From Phycisphaeraceae bacterium (GTDB taxonomy: Bacteria; Planctomycetota; Phycisphaerae; Phycisphaerales; UBA1924), in assembly GCA_019454185.1 (NCBI GenBank), contig CP075368.1, positions 2,645,649 to 2,709,648 on the forward strand: 64,000 nt of DNA, written 5' to 3'. The number at the start of each line of letters is the position of its first letter. The first letter of the stretch is position 1. The notes under the pieces are model-generated. The model was not told the origin of the DNA, did no database searches, and saw only the letters and a program-made list of their open reading frames with translations. The translations under genes were made by a program, and so were the position numbers. Positions 49,636 to 60,104 of the stretch are shown piece by piece.

Positions 49636-51648
49636 ATGCCCAGAACCATCCCAGTCGGCAATGGCGAACTGCTGATTACGTTCGATCACGCGTATCGTGT
49701 TCGGGATATGTACTATCCCAACGTCGGGCGGTACAACCACACGGAGGGGACGATCCAACGGTTCGGCGTCTGGGCGGATGGCCGGTTCGCGTGGATCGAG
49801 GACCAGGGGTGGGATCGGGAACTTCGCTACAAGCCGGACACGATGGTGACGGAGGTCCGCCTCATCCACAAGGAGATGGGGCTGGAGATCGTCTGCAACG
49901 ACGCCGTGGACTTCAACGAGCCGATCTGGTTCCGGGCCTTCAACGTCCACGACCTGACGGGTCGGACGCGCGAGGTGCGGATCTTCATGCACGTGGATCC
50001 GTCGCTGCGGGGCTCGCCCGTCGGCAACACCGCCAACTTCGACCCCGGGACGCGCAGCGTCGTCCTCTATAAGGAAGACTCGTACTTCCTCTTCAACGCC
50101 TGGGACGGGCATCGGGCCGGCATCGAGCACTGGGCCATCGGCTCCAAGCGCATCGGCGGCGCGGAGGGGACGTGGCGCGATGCGGAGGACGGCGTCCTCG
50201 GGCGCAACGCCATCTCGCAGGGCTCGGTCGATCTGACGATCGCGGCACACATCCAGGTCCCGGCCGGGGGTATCGGGCGAGCGATCGTGTGGATGGCCGC
50301 GGGAACCACGTACAACGAGGTCAAGCGACGCAACACCATGGCGCTCGAGACCGGGCCTGATCGGATGATCACGCGGACCGAGGCGTACTGGAAGCTGTGG
50401 GCCAGGAAAGAGCCCTTCGATCTCTCACCCCTGCCCGAGCCGATCCGCGATTTCTTCTATCGCTCGCAACTGATTCTGAGGACGCAGATCGACAACGGCG
50501 GGGCGATCCTCGCGGCCAACGACTCGGACATCACGCAGTTCGGTGGCGATCATTATTCGTACTGCTGGCCTCGTGATGGTGCGCTCGTCGCGTATGCGCT
50601 GACGCTCGCAGGTCAGTCGGAGCTCTCGCGCGCGTTCTTCAGGTTCTGCGCCAGGATCATCGAAGCCGACGGTTACTTCCTGCACAAGTACACGCCGAGC
50701 GGCGAGTTTGCCAGCTCGTGGCACCCGTGGATGCTCGACGACCAGCGCGTGCTGCCGATTCAGCAGGACGAGACCGCGCTGGTGCTCTGGGCGCTGCGCC
50801 GCCACTTCGAGCAGTTCCGCGATGTTGAGTTCATCAAGCCGCTCTACCAGCGCCTGGTGACAGGACCGGCCGAGTGGATGCTGTCGTACACCGACCACCA
50901 CGGGCTTCCCCGCCCGTCGTGGGATCTGTGGGAAGAGCGGCGCGGCATCCACACGTTCACCGTCGCGAGCGTGATCGCCGCGCTCGAAGCGGCCAGCGCG
51001 TTCGCGACCGACTTCGGCGAGCCCGATCGGGCGGTGGCGTACCACGAGGGTGCCCAGCGACTGCGCGGCGCGCTCAAGCGTCACCTCTGGCACCCCGAGC
51101 ACCGGCGCTTTGCGCGCATGGCGATCCCGCTCCCCGACGGCACGTATCGGCTTGATATGACGCCGGACTCGGCGAACTACGCCGTGTTCGCGCTGGGCGC
51201 GCTCGCGCCCGATGATCCCAAGGTCGAGGCCGACATGACGGCGACGCGCCAGATGCTCTGGGTCAAGACCGGCATCGGCGGGATCGCACGCTACCAGCGT
51301 GATTACTTCCACCAGGTCGAGCGCGAACGCATCAGCGAGGTGCCCGGGAACCCGTGGGTCATCTGCACCCTCTGGCATGCCCAGTGGCTCATCGCCAAGG
51401 CGCGCACGCTCGATGAACTCCGCAACGCGCTGCCTTACATGGACTGGGCGATCGAACGCGCAGACCTGTGCGGCGTGATGGCCGAGCAGTACCACCCGTA
51501 CACCGGCGAGCCGCTCGGCGTCTCGCCACTCACGTGGAGCCACGCGACGTTCGTCATCGTCGTGATGGAGTACATGCGTCGCCACCGGGCGATCGTCGCG
51601 GCCCGGCGCGAGGGCATCTCCGATGGTGCGCTCGGCGGAGCGATCTAG
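49636..51648 (+). CDS. Glycoside hydrolase family 15 protein (glucoamylase/trehalase type)
   Basis: A 670-residue cytoplasmic enzyme with no signal peptide. The N-terminal super-beta-sandwich (about residues 1-260, [20 protein letters not shown]) precedes the (alpha/alpha)6 barrel of GH15: [14 protein letters not shown] (about 308-321) near the active site, [16 protein letters not shown] with the general-acid Glu, and [20 protein letters not shown] with the second catalytic Glu. GH15 enzymes of this long form hydrolyse alpha-glucans or trehalose, suggesting storage-glucan turnover. GGAGAGAG stands right before the ATG. It is divergent from the pseudopilin at 48440. Confidence 0.93.
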   Translation: MPRTIPVGNGELLITFDHAYRVRDMYYPNVGRYNHTEGTIQRFGVWADGRFAWIEDQGWDRELRYKPDTMVTEVRLIHKEMGLEIVCNDAVDFNEPIWFRAFNVHDLTGRTREVRIFMHVDPSLRGSPVGNTANFDPGTRSVVLYKEDSYFLFNAWDGHRAGIEHWAIGSKRIGGAEGTWRDAEDGVLGRNAISQGSVDLTIAAHIQVPAGGIGRAIVWMAAGTTYNEVKRRNTMALETGPDRMITRTEAYWKLWARKEPFDLSPLPEPIRDFFYRSQLILRTQIDNGGAILAANDSDITQFGGDHYSYCWPRDGALVAYALTLAGQSELSRAFFRFCARIIEADGYFLHKYTPSGEFASSWHPWMLDDQRVLPIQQDETALVLWALRRHFEQFRDVEFIKPLYQRLVTGPAEWMLSYTDHHGLPRPSWDLWEERRGIHTFTVASVIAALEAASAFATDFGEPDRAVAYHEGAQRLRGALKRHLWHPEHRRFARMAIPLPDGTYRLDMTPDSANYAVFALGALAPDDPKVEADMTATRQMLWVKTGIGGIARYQRDYFHQVERERISEVPGNPWVICTLWHAQWLIAKARTLDELRNALPYMDWAIERADLCGVMAEQYHPYTGEPLGVSPLTWSHATFVIVVMEYMRRHRAIVAARREGISDGALGGAI

Positions 51649-51722
51649 CCCCGTCGCGGGCTTGATGCCGCCCTTCGCCCGGAAGGCCGACAGGTGACCG
51701 AAGTCCCCGGGTTCTAGAGAAC

Positions 51723-51752
51723 GCCCCCGGCTCCGCTTCCGGAACCGGGGGC
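51723..51752 (-). terminator. Hairpin terminator between GH15 and PstS-dockerin genes
   Basis: GCCCCCGG (51723-51730) pairs with CCGGGGGC (51745-51752), extended inward to a 13-pair stem with a four-base loop. The minus-strand side ends GTTCTC, so it is likelier to serve the gene at 51810, but it could work for both convergent genes. Confidence 0.55.
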
Positions 51753-51809
51753 ACGAGGATATCGCGGGCACGGCCAGGGGTTGGTGCGTCGTCCCGCGGG
51801 GACAAGGGA

Positions 51810-54542
51810 TCAGGAGCACTGACCGAAGATGTCGAAGAAGCCGAGGAAGTCCTGGATGTCGACGAAGTTGTCCGGGTTGTAGCGGTCAACGTCGTAGAGC
51901 GCGTCGGGGCAGGGCGTGGTCTGGAACTCGCAGGGGCCGTAGTCGCCGAAGAAGTCCAGGAAGTCCTGGATGTCAACGAGCGTGTCACCGTTGTAGTCCG
52001 CATCGGAGCAAGAGCACGCGCTGGCGATCGCAAGGTCGTTGGCGTCAACGATCCCGTCGCCGTTGAGGTCGCCATCGGCCCAGCCGCCGGCGTTGCCGAG
52101 GTTGGAGACGATGATCGCGGCATCCGTTGCGTCGCAGAAGCCGTCGAGGTTCACATCGCCCAGAGAGGTGCCGAGGATCACCGTGACGAGTTCGATGATG
52201 TCGTTCTGATCCACGACGCGATCGCCGTTGATGTCGGCGGAGAAGTCCATGAACGCCGCGTCGTTCAGGTTCGTCCAGTTGCCGAAGTTGGCGTAGACAT
52301 AATCGATGTCGAAGGCATCAACCACTCCGTCGTGGCCGATAGGATCGAAGTTGGGGGTCTGGAGACCGGAGGGACCGGCGATGTCGCCGCGGCTTGCGCC
52401 CGCGGTGTACGACACGCCCGTTGCCAGCGTGGTTCCGAAGAAGTTGTTGGAGCCGGTGAGCGCGAGCCACTCGGTATCGACGCGAGTGAAGCCCGCCTTG
52501 CGGCTGACCAGGCCGGTCACGGCGTCCTTGGCGAGCCCGTCCGCGAAGTAGCGAACATCTTGGGCCGTGAAGGAGCCGTCGCCGTTGTAGTCGCCGAGAA
52601 CCTCGATGATCGCGTCGGTGCCCGGCGCGCCTGCGATGGCGCCCGTGCCGTTCGGCGCAACCCAGGCGGGCCCGCCGTTGCGGTCGCGCCACGCCTTGAG
52701 CATCTCGGCCGTGTCGTTGATGTTGCGGAGGCCGTTGCCGTCGAAGTCGCCTGAGATCTTGTTGCGGGTGGTCAGGTTGGAGCCGTAGGTCGGGAATGCG
52801 CCGCCCTGGGCGCGATAGGTCGAGCCGCCCGCAACGCCGTCTGAGTATGTGAAGCCGGTGGTGCGGGTGGGGACACGCCCGTTGTTCGCCGTGTTGAACG
52901 CGTTGAAGGCCGTGTTCGCGAGGCGGTTGTTGGAGATCGTGAAGGTCTGGAGCGAGGCATTGAACGCGGGATTCGGAGCGAGCGAGATCGCGTCGAGCAG
53001 ACCGGGCACGTTGTTCAATGCGCCGGTGAGGAGGAACTGCGTGGCAGCGAGTTCACCGGGCGTGAACGTGGTGGGGTCGCCACCGGGGACAGAGACGAAC
53101 GCCTCAATCGATCGTGTGGCGTTGTTGATGTAGGCCGCGGCCTGGGGGTTACGCATGCGAGCGTTGGTATTGCTGGCGTCTCCGCCGAACTCGTTCTGGT
53201 TGCGGGGATCGCCGAGGGTCGCGAGGACGGCGGGGCCGCCGATGATGTAGCCGTTGGCGTCGTTGTTGACGACCTCAACGATGGTGGGTCGGCTGTACTC
53301 GGTGCCGCCGATCAGATCGTTCTGAACGGCGAGGAGGTCCGCGCGATTGGTGATGAGCCATGAGCCCGAGCCGGAGCCGGTGACGCCGCGCTCTGCGCCG
53401 GCATAGCCGACGCCGAGGCGGTGGTTCTGGACGGTGGCCTCAACGCCGGAGTTGCCGCCCTTGTTGGTGGGGCTGAATGCGGCGCCGAGGTTGTTGTTGA
53501 TCGAGAGGGTCGAGATCCAACCGATGTTCTCGCCGTTGCCCCATGAGGGATCAAGGCCGACGCAGTTCTGGAAGGCGTTGCGCGTGCCGGAACCGACGTC
53601 GCGGGTGACGACCATCAGATTCTCGCCGGTGATCGCGCGGCCGGTGACGAAGAGGTGCTGGAGCTCGGTCTGCTTGATCTGCTGCAGGCCCGCGCCGTAG
53701 TTCACAGTGACTGCGATGGGAGCGTAGAGCAACTGCGTGTCGAAGACGGAGAAGTTGCTGTTCGGATCCGAGCCAGCCGCGGCGAGGCCGTAGCCCGGAG
53801 GCAGCTGCGCGAGGAACGAGGAGTAGCCACCTGACGAGGAGGCGTCGGTGAAGGCGGAGGGGTTGAAGTCGCTGGACCCGCTCTTGGAGCGAGACACGAT
53901 CGGGTTGAGCCCGTAACCGAGGTCGGCGGGCTTACGTCCGAAGAAGGGGGCGCCGCCGGGGTAGGTGATGGCCCACGTGGTGGGAACGTCGAGCGGGGAG
54001 ATATCGATGCGGATGCCGCCCACGGCCGGCGTGTTGAAGGGTGCCCAGGTGCCCAAGAGTGTGGTGGTGTCGGAGCGGTTCGGAGCGCCGCCGGGGTTCG
54101 CGGGGTTGTAGTCGCCGACGCCCGCGCCGTTCTGGATGTACAGCGTTCCGTTGCTGTACCCCAGTGTCGCCTCAACGATCGAGAGTTCGCTCGTCGGGTC
54201 GCCGTTGCTCGTCACGAAGTTCGCGCCGTAGTCGAGCAGTTCCTGGAAGCCGTTGACCGAGCCGACGACGCGGTAATGGACGATCCAGTGCTGAGAGGAG
54301 AGGAAGGGCGGGGTGGTGTCATACGGGGCCAGCTGATCGGGTCCGTTCAGGAAGATGCCCGCGATGCCGTCTCCGTCCACGTCGAGATAATCGTTTGTGG
54401 AAGCTGGGGCTCTCACGAAGTTCTCGAGCAGCGTCGCGCCCGAGATGTTGATCACGGTGCCCTGCGCGCTCGCCATCGACGCCGCGGCTCCCGCGAGCCC
54501 GAGCGCCACAAACATCTTCAATCTGCTGTCTCCGATCTTCAT
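51810..54542 (-). CDS. PstS-like substrate-binding protein fused to about eight dockerin repeats
   Basis: A 910-residue exported protein. Signal peptide (residues 1-26), then a PstS-type solute-binding fold (about 30-480): INISGATLLENFVRAPA at the start and VVTRDVGSGTRNAFQNCVGL, which carries the phosphate-binding Gly-Ser-Gly-Thr-Arg. From about residue 600 follow EF-hand-like repeats: DFDGNGLRNINDTAEML, DYNGDGSFTAQDVRYFA, DINGDRVVDQNDIIELV, DVNLDGFCDATDAAIIV, DLNGDGIVDANDLAIA, DYNGDTLVDIQDFLDFF and NPDNFVDIQDFLGFFDIF, ending GQCS. A surface-held phosphate binder is one reading. No pst transporter genes are near. GGAGG precedes ATG 54542. Confidence 0.85.
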   Translation of the reverse strand: MKIGDSRLKMFVALGLAGAAASMASAQGTVINISGATLLENFVRAPASTNDYLDVDGDGIAGIFLNGPDQLAPYDTTPPFLSSQHWIVHYRVVGSVNGFQELLDYGANFVTSNGDPTSELSIVEATLGYSNGTLYIQNGAGVGDYNPANPGGAPNRSDTTTLLGTWAPFNTPAVGGIRIDISPLDVPTTWAITYPGGAPFFGRKPADLGYGLNPIVSRSKSGSSDFNPSAFTDASSSGGYSSFLAQLPPGYGLAAAGSDPNSNFSVFDTQLLYAPIAVTVNYGAGLQQIKQTELQHLFVTGRAITGENLMVVTRDVGSGTRNAFQNCVGLDPSWGNGENIGWISTLSINNNLGAAFSPTNKGGNSGVEATVQNHRLGVGYAGAERGVTGSGSGSWLITNRADLLAVQNDLIGGTEYSRPTIVEVVNNDANGYIIGGPAVLATLGDPRNQNEFGGDASNTNARMRNPQAAAYINNATRSIEAFVSVPGGDPTTFTPGELAATQFLLTGALNNVPGLLDAISLAPNPAFNASLQTFTISNNRLANTAFNAFNTANNGRVPTRTTGFTYSDGVAGGSTYRAQGGAFPTYGSNLTTRNKISGDFDGNGLRNINDTAEMLKAWRDRNGGPAWVAPNGTGAIAGAPGTDAIIEVLGDYNGDGSFTAQDVRYFADGLAKDAVTGLVSRKAGFTRVDTEWLALTGSNNFFGTTLATGVSYTAGASRGDIAGPSGLQTPNFDPIGHDGVVDAFDIDYVYANFGNWTNLNDAAFMDFSADINGDRVVDQNDIIELVTVILGTSLGDVNLDGFCDATDAAIIVSNLGNAGGWADGDLNGDGIVDANDLAIASACSCSDADYNGDTLVDIQDFLDFFGDYGPCEFQTTPCPDALYDVDRYNPDNFVDIQDFLGFFDIFGQCS

Positions 54543-54832
54543 CGTTGGTGCCTCCAAGTCACTGTGGGGCGGTGCCCCGATCTCTCGCCGACGAGACGTG
54601 CGCGCACACACAGCGCGAACGGCATCGCCGGCCTCTCTCGACCACGGCGCCGGAAACGACCGACGCCCATTCGCTCTCTTCACTGACGCGCCCGCTCAGG
54701 CACGTCGCTTGAGTTGCCCATCCCTGAACGGTGGAGCGCGCACCATGCACGCCCTGCGAGCACTCACCTCACTCGGACAATCCGCCGTGTCGGACTCTCG
54801 TCCAGCCGGCGAACGTTCATCTCATCGCGGGA

Positions 54833-55882
54833 TCAATCGAGGAATCGCTTCAGATCGACCCTGTTATTGCCGGTGATGCTGAAGAACCGCTCTCCCCAGC
54901 GACGCTCTTCGATCGTCTTGGCGATGTTGGAACGCTCGACGTGGCCGTCTACGAAGACGAAGTTGGCGGTTCCGCCGAACTTCTCGCTCTTGGCACCCGG
55001 GTGGTGACGCCCGACAGCATTGAGCGTCGTGCCGGCATCCTCGATCATGCCGGGTCCGAGCGCTGCCATCGTCTTCAGGCGGGTTTCGACACTCGGGTAG
55101 AAGAAGCGTGGCGTTGAGCCATAGGGCGGCTCGCTGTAGACATCCACGCCGCCGCCGCCGCCGATGAATGGCGTCACTGGGCGATGGCTCTTCGAGAGAT
55201 TCGGGTTTCCCGCAGAGAAGACGCTCCGCCAGTCCCTGCGCTCGAGGAACTCTGTGGCGAGGATCGTGTTCGCCCCGCCTCGCCCGGTTGCCTCGATCCA
55301 TACCGGACGCACCAGCTGGTTCTTCCTCTCCAGCGGCCCGGAGCTCTTGAACTTGTTCCTCGGGAAGATCGCGTCATTGCCGGTGAAGGCCATGCGACGT
55401 GCCTGGCGATCCTCGGGCGTCGCGGCCCCGACCGGGTTGCCAAGGTCGTTCTCCTGCCCCGGCTCCCAATCGTCCGCGTTCGCTCCGGGGTTCGATCGTG
55501 GTGCGCCACCGTTGAGCACCGCGGGACACGTGAAGGCCTCGTCCTGCACGCCGCCGGCGGAGAACAGCGCGTTCGACCAGTGGATGTACCCCGACCTCGA
55601 TCCCGAGCCGAACTGATCCTCAAGCCGCCACTCATCCGGCTCGCCGTCGGCGGAGTAGACATACGAGGGTGGGAAGTAGTCCTCATTGATCGTGTACTGC
55701 GTGACCGCGATCGCGACCGAGCGCAACTGCGCGGCACACTTGATCGCACGCCCCTCGGCTCGTGCCGCACCAAGCGAAGGAAGCAGGATCCCGATCAGCA
55801 GCGCGATCACGGCGATCACCACCAGCACCTCGATCAGCGTGAAACCGCGAATCCCCCGGCCCCGACACAAGCGAGCATCCAT
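54833..55882 (-). CDS. H-X9-DG pseudopilin-like protein
   Basis: 349 residues: leader MDARLCRGRGIR, then GFTLIEVLVVIAVIALLIGI with LLPSLGAARAEGRAIKCAAQ, the standard prepilin N-terminus. The C-terminal part has the planctomycete H-X9-DG pattern, HHPGAKSEKFGGTANFVFVD then GHVERSN, which names this family (prepilin-type cleavage/methylation, DUF1559-like). A GGGG loop lies near residue 260. It reads in the same direction as the PstS-dockerin gene, 290 bp upstream of it; that gap shows no gene. Function: exported pilin-like protein, details unknown. Confidence 0.9.
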   Translation of the reverse strand: MDARLCRGRGIRGFTLIEVLVVIAVIALLIGILLPSLGAARAEGRAIKCAAQLRSVAIAVTQYTINEDYFPPSYVYSADGEPDEWRLEDQFGSGSRSGYIHWSNALFSAGGVQDEAFTCPAVLNGGAPRSNPGANADDWEPGQENDLGNPVGAATPEDRQARRMAFTGNDAIFPRNKFKSSGPLERKNQLVRPVWIEATGRGGANTILATEFLERRDWRSVFSAGNPNLSKSHRPVTPFIGGGGGVDVYSEPPYGSTPRFFYPSVETRLKTMAALGPGMIEDAGTTLNAVGRHHPGAKSEKFGGTANFVFVDGHVERSNIAKTIEERRWGERFFSITGNNRVDLKRFLD

Positions 55883-56129
55883 GTCACTGGCTCCGATGCT
55901 CCGCGCCGAGCGACGCGGATGATGACTGAGACTCCGCCACGTTGAGCGGGAGAGACTAGATCTCGCCTCCATGTGCTGTGTCAGGATCCGGCAAAGGAGA
56001 CGTGACGACTCTGTTCCGATCGCGCAAAGACGTGTCGCCGCTCGCGCTCAGGACGCGCTAACCGAGAGGGCTGTCGCGTCTGTGCGGCCTGTGCCGCGCT
56101 GTTCGCATGCCATTCGCCACCACTTCCGT

Positions 56130-57557
56130 ATGAGTGAGATCCCCCGTCTTCACCAATCCGGACGGACTCACCCCACCCGTTCCACTCCCGCGTCTCTCGA
56201 TCCAGTTCGTGCTCGATCCCGCCGATCCAGCGCTCTCGCCGTGCTCCGCATCTCCATCCCCAACCTCGTCCCGGGAATGACGATCGCCGCGCCGATTCCG
56301 CACCCCGTGCAGCCGGGCTCCACGCTCCTGAAAGCGGGCGTTGCGCTCGACGAGGCGATCCTCGCCAAACTCCGGCAGACAGGCGTGCGCGAGGTCTGGA
56401 TCCGCTACCCCGGGCTCGCGGATGTCGCCGGCGCGGCCAGCCCCTTCGTCGCAGGCGCGAGCGCAGAAATGGCCCGACTGGTCGATGCCACCTTTGCCGC
56501 CTCCGCGCACAGCGCGTCGGTCCGCCTGGATTACAACGCTTATCGCAGCGCGGTGTGCGGCTTGCTCGAACGCCTCTCGCTCCACCCACGCACCACCGTC
56601 TACCTCGATCAGATGGTCGGGCAGGGGTGCGCCTCCGTCAGGCACGCCTCGGCCGTCTGCTTCATCTCCATGCTCGTCGGGCTGAGACTCGAGCCATGGC
56701 TTATCCGGAATCGCTCCAAGATCGGAGCCGCGAAGGCGCGTGAGATCGCCAATCTCGGTGTCGGTGCGCTGCTCCACGATGTCGGCATGCTGATGCTTGA
56801 TCAGGAGACACGCGACCGCTGGAGCGACGCCGGCGACGAATCAGATTCTGAGTTCCGACGCCACGTCCAACTCGGATTCGACATGGTGAAGGACGAGATC
56901 GAGCCGACCGCCTCGGGCATCGTCCTCAACCATCACCAGCGATACGACGGCTCCGGCTTCCCTGCCGTTCCCTGCTTCGGTGCCGAGCCCCGGCCCTTGG
57001 CCGCGGCACGCATCCACGCCTTCGCGCGGATCGTCGGTCTCGTCGACGTCTTTGATCGGCTGCGCTTCGGCATCGACGACCGCCACCTCGCCGAGGGCGG
57101 ACCGGTTCCCACGGTCCGCGCACTCGCGGCTTTGCAGCGCGAGCCGTGGAGATCGCGATTCGATCCCGTCGCGCTCATGGGGTTGATGTCCGTTGTCCCT
57201 CCGTTCGCGCCGGGCACGCTCGTGACCATGAGCGACGGGCGAGTCGTTGCCGTGGTCGATTGGTCCCCGCTCGATCCCTGTCGCCCCGTGGTGCAGGACC
57301 TCGAGCTGCGCCCGAAGCGCGTCCGTGGCTGGCTTGTTCACGAGCCGGGCGAGCGCATCGATCTCCGCATCAGGCGCGATCTGAGCATCATCCGTGCCGA
57401 GGATGCCGATGTCTCGCTCGATGTCTACGAACCCCCGTCGCCCCGCGCATTCGACCTCGACGCACTGATGCGCACATGGGTCGATCGGGCTGGCGATCTC
57501 GAGACCAATCCGAAGGACGCCGCGGACCACCGGCCCGGAGCATCCGACGCCGCGTGA
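56130..57557 (+). CDS. HD-GYP-type phosphodiesterase-like protein
   Basis: 475 residues from ATG 56130; ATG 55971 upstream and GTG 56240 inside are other possible starts, none with a strong Shine-Dalgarno. The N-terminal VLRISIPNLVPGMTIAAPIP and LDEAILAKLRQTGVREVWIR are the DUF3391-like lead-in of many HD-GYP proteins. The catalytic part has HASAVCFISMLVG, the HD pair in ALLHDVGMLML, and NHHQRYDGSGFPA, the HHExxDGxGYP signature with Phe in place of Tyr and Gln in place of Glu. HD-GYP enzymes cleave cyclic di-GMP, but the altered residues and the insertion after HD leave activity open. Confidence 0.85.
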   Translation: MSEIPRLHQSGRTHPTRSTPASLDPVRARSRRSSALAVLRISIPNLVPGMTIAAPIPHPVQPGSTLLKAGVALDEAILAKLRQTGVREVWIRYPGLADVAGAASPFVAGASAEMARLVDATFAASAHSASVRLDYNAYRSAVCGLLERLSLHPRTTVYLDQMVGQGCASVRHASAVCFISMLVGLRLEPWLIRNRSKIGAAKAREIANLGVGALLHDVGMLMLDQETRDRWSDAGDESDSEFRRHVQLGFDMVKDEIEPTASGIVLNHHQRYDGSGFPAVPCFGAEPRPLAAARIHAFARIVGLVDVFDRLRFGIDDRHLAEGGPVPTVRALAALQREPWRSRFDPVALMGLMSVVPPFAPGTLVTMSDGRVVAVVDWSPLDPCRPVVQDLELRPKRVRGWLVHEPGERIDLRIRRDLSIIRAEDADVSLDVYEPPSPRAFDLDALMRTWVDRAGDLETNPKDAADHRPGASDAA

Positions 57558-57575
57558 TCGCGCGACGAACATGTA

Positions 57576-60062
57576 CTAATCCGCGATCGAACTGCCCGTT
57601 CGCTCTCTGAAGTGGGAGCGGGCGAACGCGATCGCCTCGCTCGCTGTCAGCGGGCGCACGCCCGAGCGCCGCCGCTCCTCGCCGATCCTATAGAGCTCTC
57701 GCCATTGCCCGAAGAGCACGCCATACGCCCACAGCGGTCCGCGCGAGGGGTCGTAGAGGTTTGTCGCCTCGCTGGTGATGCCGTTCAGCTCAACGATCCC
57801 GAACTCCTCGGCGCGCCGCAAGGCATCGTCGGATGTGTAGCGGATATCGAATCGCCCGAAGTCGAAGCCATGTCCGTTCTGTCCCACGAACGACGCAGCG
57901 ATGCGATCGATCCGGCGCTCGAACTCCGGCGTGATGAGGTCCGCCCCATCGCGGAAGAGCGTTCCCTGGCAGTGGTTCCCCGCTTCGCCGAGTTTCACGA
58001 TCTGTCCGAGATCGGGGATCCACGATCTTGCATCAGCGAATCTCGCGAGGAAGACGCCCGACTGACACCGATACCGCGGATGGTCCAGGATCAGGCGCTC
58101 GAGCGTCCGTCGCCCATCCCCCTCGATCATCGCAAAGTCCTTGCGCGTGACGGCGTAGATGCCGCCGACGAGCGAAGGGTCCGAACGGCCGGTGAGGCCA
58201 CGCACCCACAACACGCCGCATTCGTGAGGCCCGGCGTGGTATCGCTGCACAATCACGGGTCCGCGCACGAGGTCGAAGTACCGCTCGACATCCGCTGCAG
58301 AGCGAGCCAGACGCACTGAGAATCCGCGCTGCCCGCTGTCGGGCTTCAGGATCACCGGCCACCCGCCGAGCGTTGCATCGCCCTCGATGCACTCGATCGC
58401 GCGCCGCGCTCGCTCTCGCGCCGGGAAACCATCGGGTATCAAGACATGCTCGAGCGCGGCATCGTCGCTCATCGAAGACAAGATCTCGCTCTTGCTCTCA
58501 CCGATCAGCCCGCCTCCCTTGCCGATGCCCGGGTTCACGCACGTTGCCGAGAGCAGCCCGCCACGCCGCGCGCCGAGCCACATCAGGTACGGCATCAGCG
58601 GCATATAGAACGCCCACGCCGGCCAGAACTCGTGGTGGCGCGCCCGTCCGATCGACGCGAGCAGTTCCCCCCGCCCGCGCCACGTCCACACCATCGGGAA
58701 CGCCCACACCGCGCCCGCCACCAGCGCGACACCAAGAGCCATCCCCGGCCACCCCGCGATGTTCCCGAGCGGCTCGACGACATACGGAGAGACAAGCCGC
58801 GCCGCCAGCAGCGCGCCCGCCGATGTTCCAAGCACTCGCCCCCATCCCTTCGCCGACGCGCCCGGCCTCTGGCGGGCCGCACGCCCGATCAGAAGCCCGA
58901 CCAGCGCAACCCCGAAGTCAAGGTGCATCGTCGCGACCAGCACCGCCGTGCAGGCAATCACGAGCGGCCAACTCGCAAGCGACAACGCGGTGATGAGCGC
59001 AACCTCGGTCCACCACGGCGCGCGTCGCAGCGCGCCCGCCGGCTTCTCAAGCAACCCATCCACCCGCGTCGGCCCCTCCGAAAGATCAACGATCTCCGAT
59101 GCTGGCGTCACACCCGGGCGGTTGTGCCTCCCCATGAACTCGACCAGATGCTCCGTCGTCTCCTCCGTCTGGAGGAACGGCAGGAAGTGATTGGCATCCA
59201 GAACCACCAGGCGGCTCGTCTTGATCAACTGATGGTGCTCAACCGCACCCGCCAGCGGCACGAGCACATCGTCCCGCCCGTGCAGGACCATCGTCGGAAC
59301 ACGCAGCCGCTCCATGATGCCGCGAACCGGACGCTGGTCCGTGTCGAGGAAGCTCCTCACGAACGCGTGCCGCACTTTCCGCTCGCCGATAAGGCCGAAG
59401 TGGGGGATGAACTCCGGCACGACAACCAGCGCGCCATACCCCACGGCATACTTGGCGTGCTCGAAGAAGAAACTCCCAGAGCCCTCGGTCTCCTGTATCC
59501 CGGTCGCGGCCATCAATGTCAGCGAAGCGAGCCGGTCCGGCGCGATGTCGGCCATGTTCAGGCCCGTGCCGCCGCCGTAAGACCAGCCGACCACGTGTAC
59601 ACGCCGGATCTTCAGCGCATCCAGCATCGCGACCATCGCGTATGCCTGCGCCCGGTTCGAGTAACTCTCAACCAGCCCCTTGGAGTTCCCGAACCCCGGC
59701 AGATCCACCGCGATCGTTCGATACCCGGCAGCCGCCAGCTCCGGTCCCAGTCGCTCAAAGTCGAAGCTCTGCCCGGGAGATCCGTGCAGCAGCAGCACGG
59801 GGGCGCGGCTCGCAACTGCCTCGTCGGGCTCCGGCGTCCATTCCAGGTACGCCAGGTGCACCAACGCCCCATCCACCGGCCCGAGCGCGGTCGTCTCCGG
59901 AACATCCACGAACTTCTGTCCGCGCTCCTCCGCGATCGGGATCCACACGTTCGGCGATGCGATCTGCACCACGTGCGAAGCCAGCAGCAGCGCGAGATAC
60001 CCCGCCAGCCACCAGCGTCGGCGCCTCCACCACCCTCGACCTGTGGCGTTCTGTTCGTTCAT
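57576..60062 (-). CDS. Three-part fusion: alpha/beta-hydrolase, membrane region, ATP-grasp
   Basis: An 828-residue protein. One N-terminal TM helix (about 18-34). An alpha/beta hydrolase (about 66-315) with oxyanion HGSPGQ, nucleophile Ser161 in VVGWSYGGG, acid in HGRDDVLVP (Asp264/265) and His292 in DANHFLPF. A hydrophobic region with about four TM segments (about 352-460). Then a C-terminal ATP-grasp module (about 480-800): NPGIGKGGGLIGESKSEIL, PVILKPDSGQRGFSVRLA, EGDGRRTLERLILDHPR, HGFDFGRFDIRYTS and IVELNGITSEATNLYDPSRG with the metal-binding Glu-x-Asn. Stand-alone membrane/ATP-grasp proteins of about 350-400 residues exist; the hydrolase is an extra. It may join or release an acyl or amino compound at the membrane. 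Substrate unknown. Confidence 0.85.
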   Translation of the reverse strand: MNEQNATGRGWWRRRRWWLAGYLALLLASHVVQIASPNVWIPIAEERGQKFVDVPETTALGPVDGALVHLAYLEWTPEPDEAVASRAPVLLLHGSPGQSFDFERLGPELAAAGYRTIAVDLPGFGNSKGLVESYSNRAQAYAMVAMLDALKIRRVHVVGWSYGGGTGLNMADIAPDRLASLTLMAATGIQETEGSGSFFFEHAKYAVGYGALVVVPEFIPHFGLIGERKVRHAFVRSFLDTDQRPVRGIMERLRVPTMVLHGRDDVLVPLAGAVEHHQLIKTSRLVVLDANHFLPFLQTEETTEHLVEFMGRHNRPGVTPASEIVDLSEGPTRVDGLLEKPAGALRRAPWWTEVALITALSLASWPLVIACTAVLVATMHLDFGVALVGLLIGRAARQRPGASAKGWGRVLGTSAGALLAARLVSPYVVEPLGNIAGWPGMALGVALVAGAVWAFPMVWTWRGRGELLASIGRARHHEFWPAWAFYMPLMPYLMWLGARRGGLLSATCVNPGIGKGGGLIGESKSEILSSMSDDAALEHVLIPDGFPARERARRAIECIEGDATLGGWPVILKPDSGQRGFSVRLARSAADVERYFDLVRGPVIVQRYHAGPHECGVLWVRGLTGRSDPSLVGGIYAVTRKDFAMIEGDGRRTLERLILDHPRYRCQSGVFLARFADARSWIPDLGQIVKLGEAGNHCQGTLFRDGADLITPEFERRIDRIAASFVGQNGHGFDFGRFDIRYTSDDALRRAEEFGIVELNGITSEATNLYDPSRGPLWAYGVLFGQWRELYRIGEERRRSGVRPLTASEAIAFARSHFRERTGSSIAD

Positions 60063-60104
60063 ACCACGCGTCGCTCTCCCCGCGCTGCGCCCTCTTGCCT
60101 TTCC

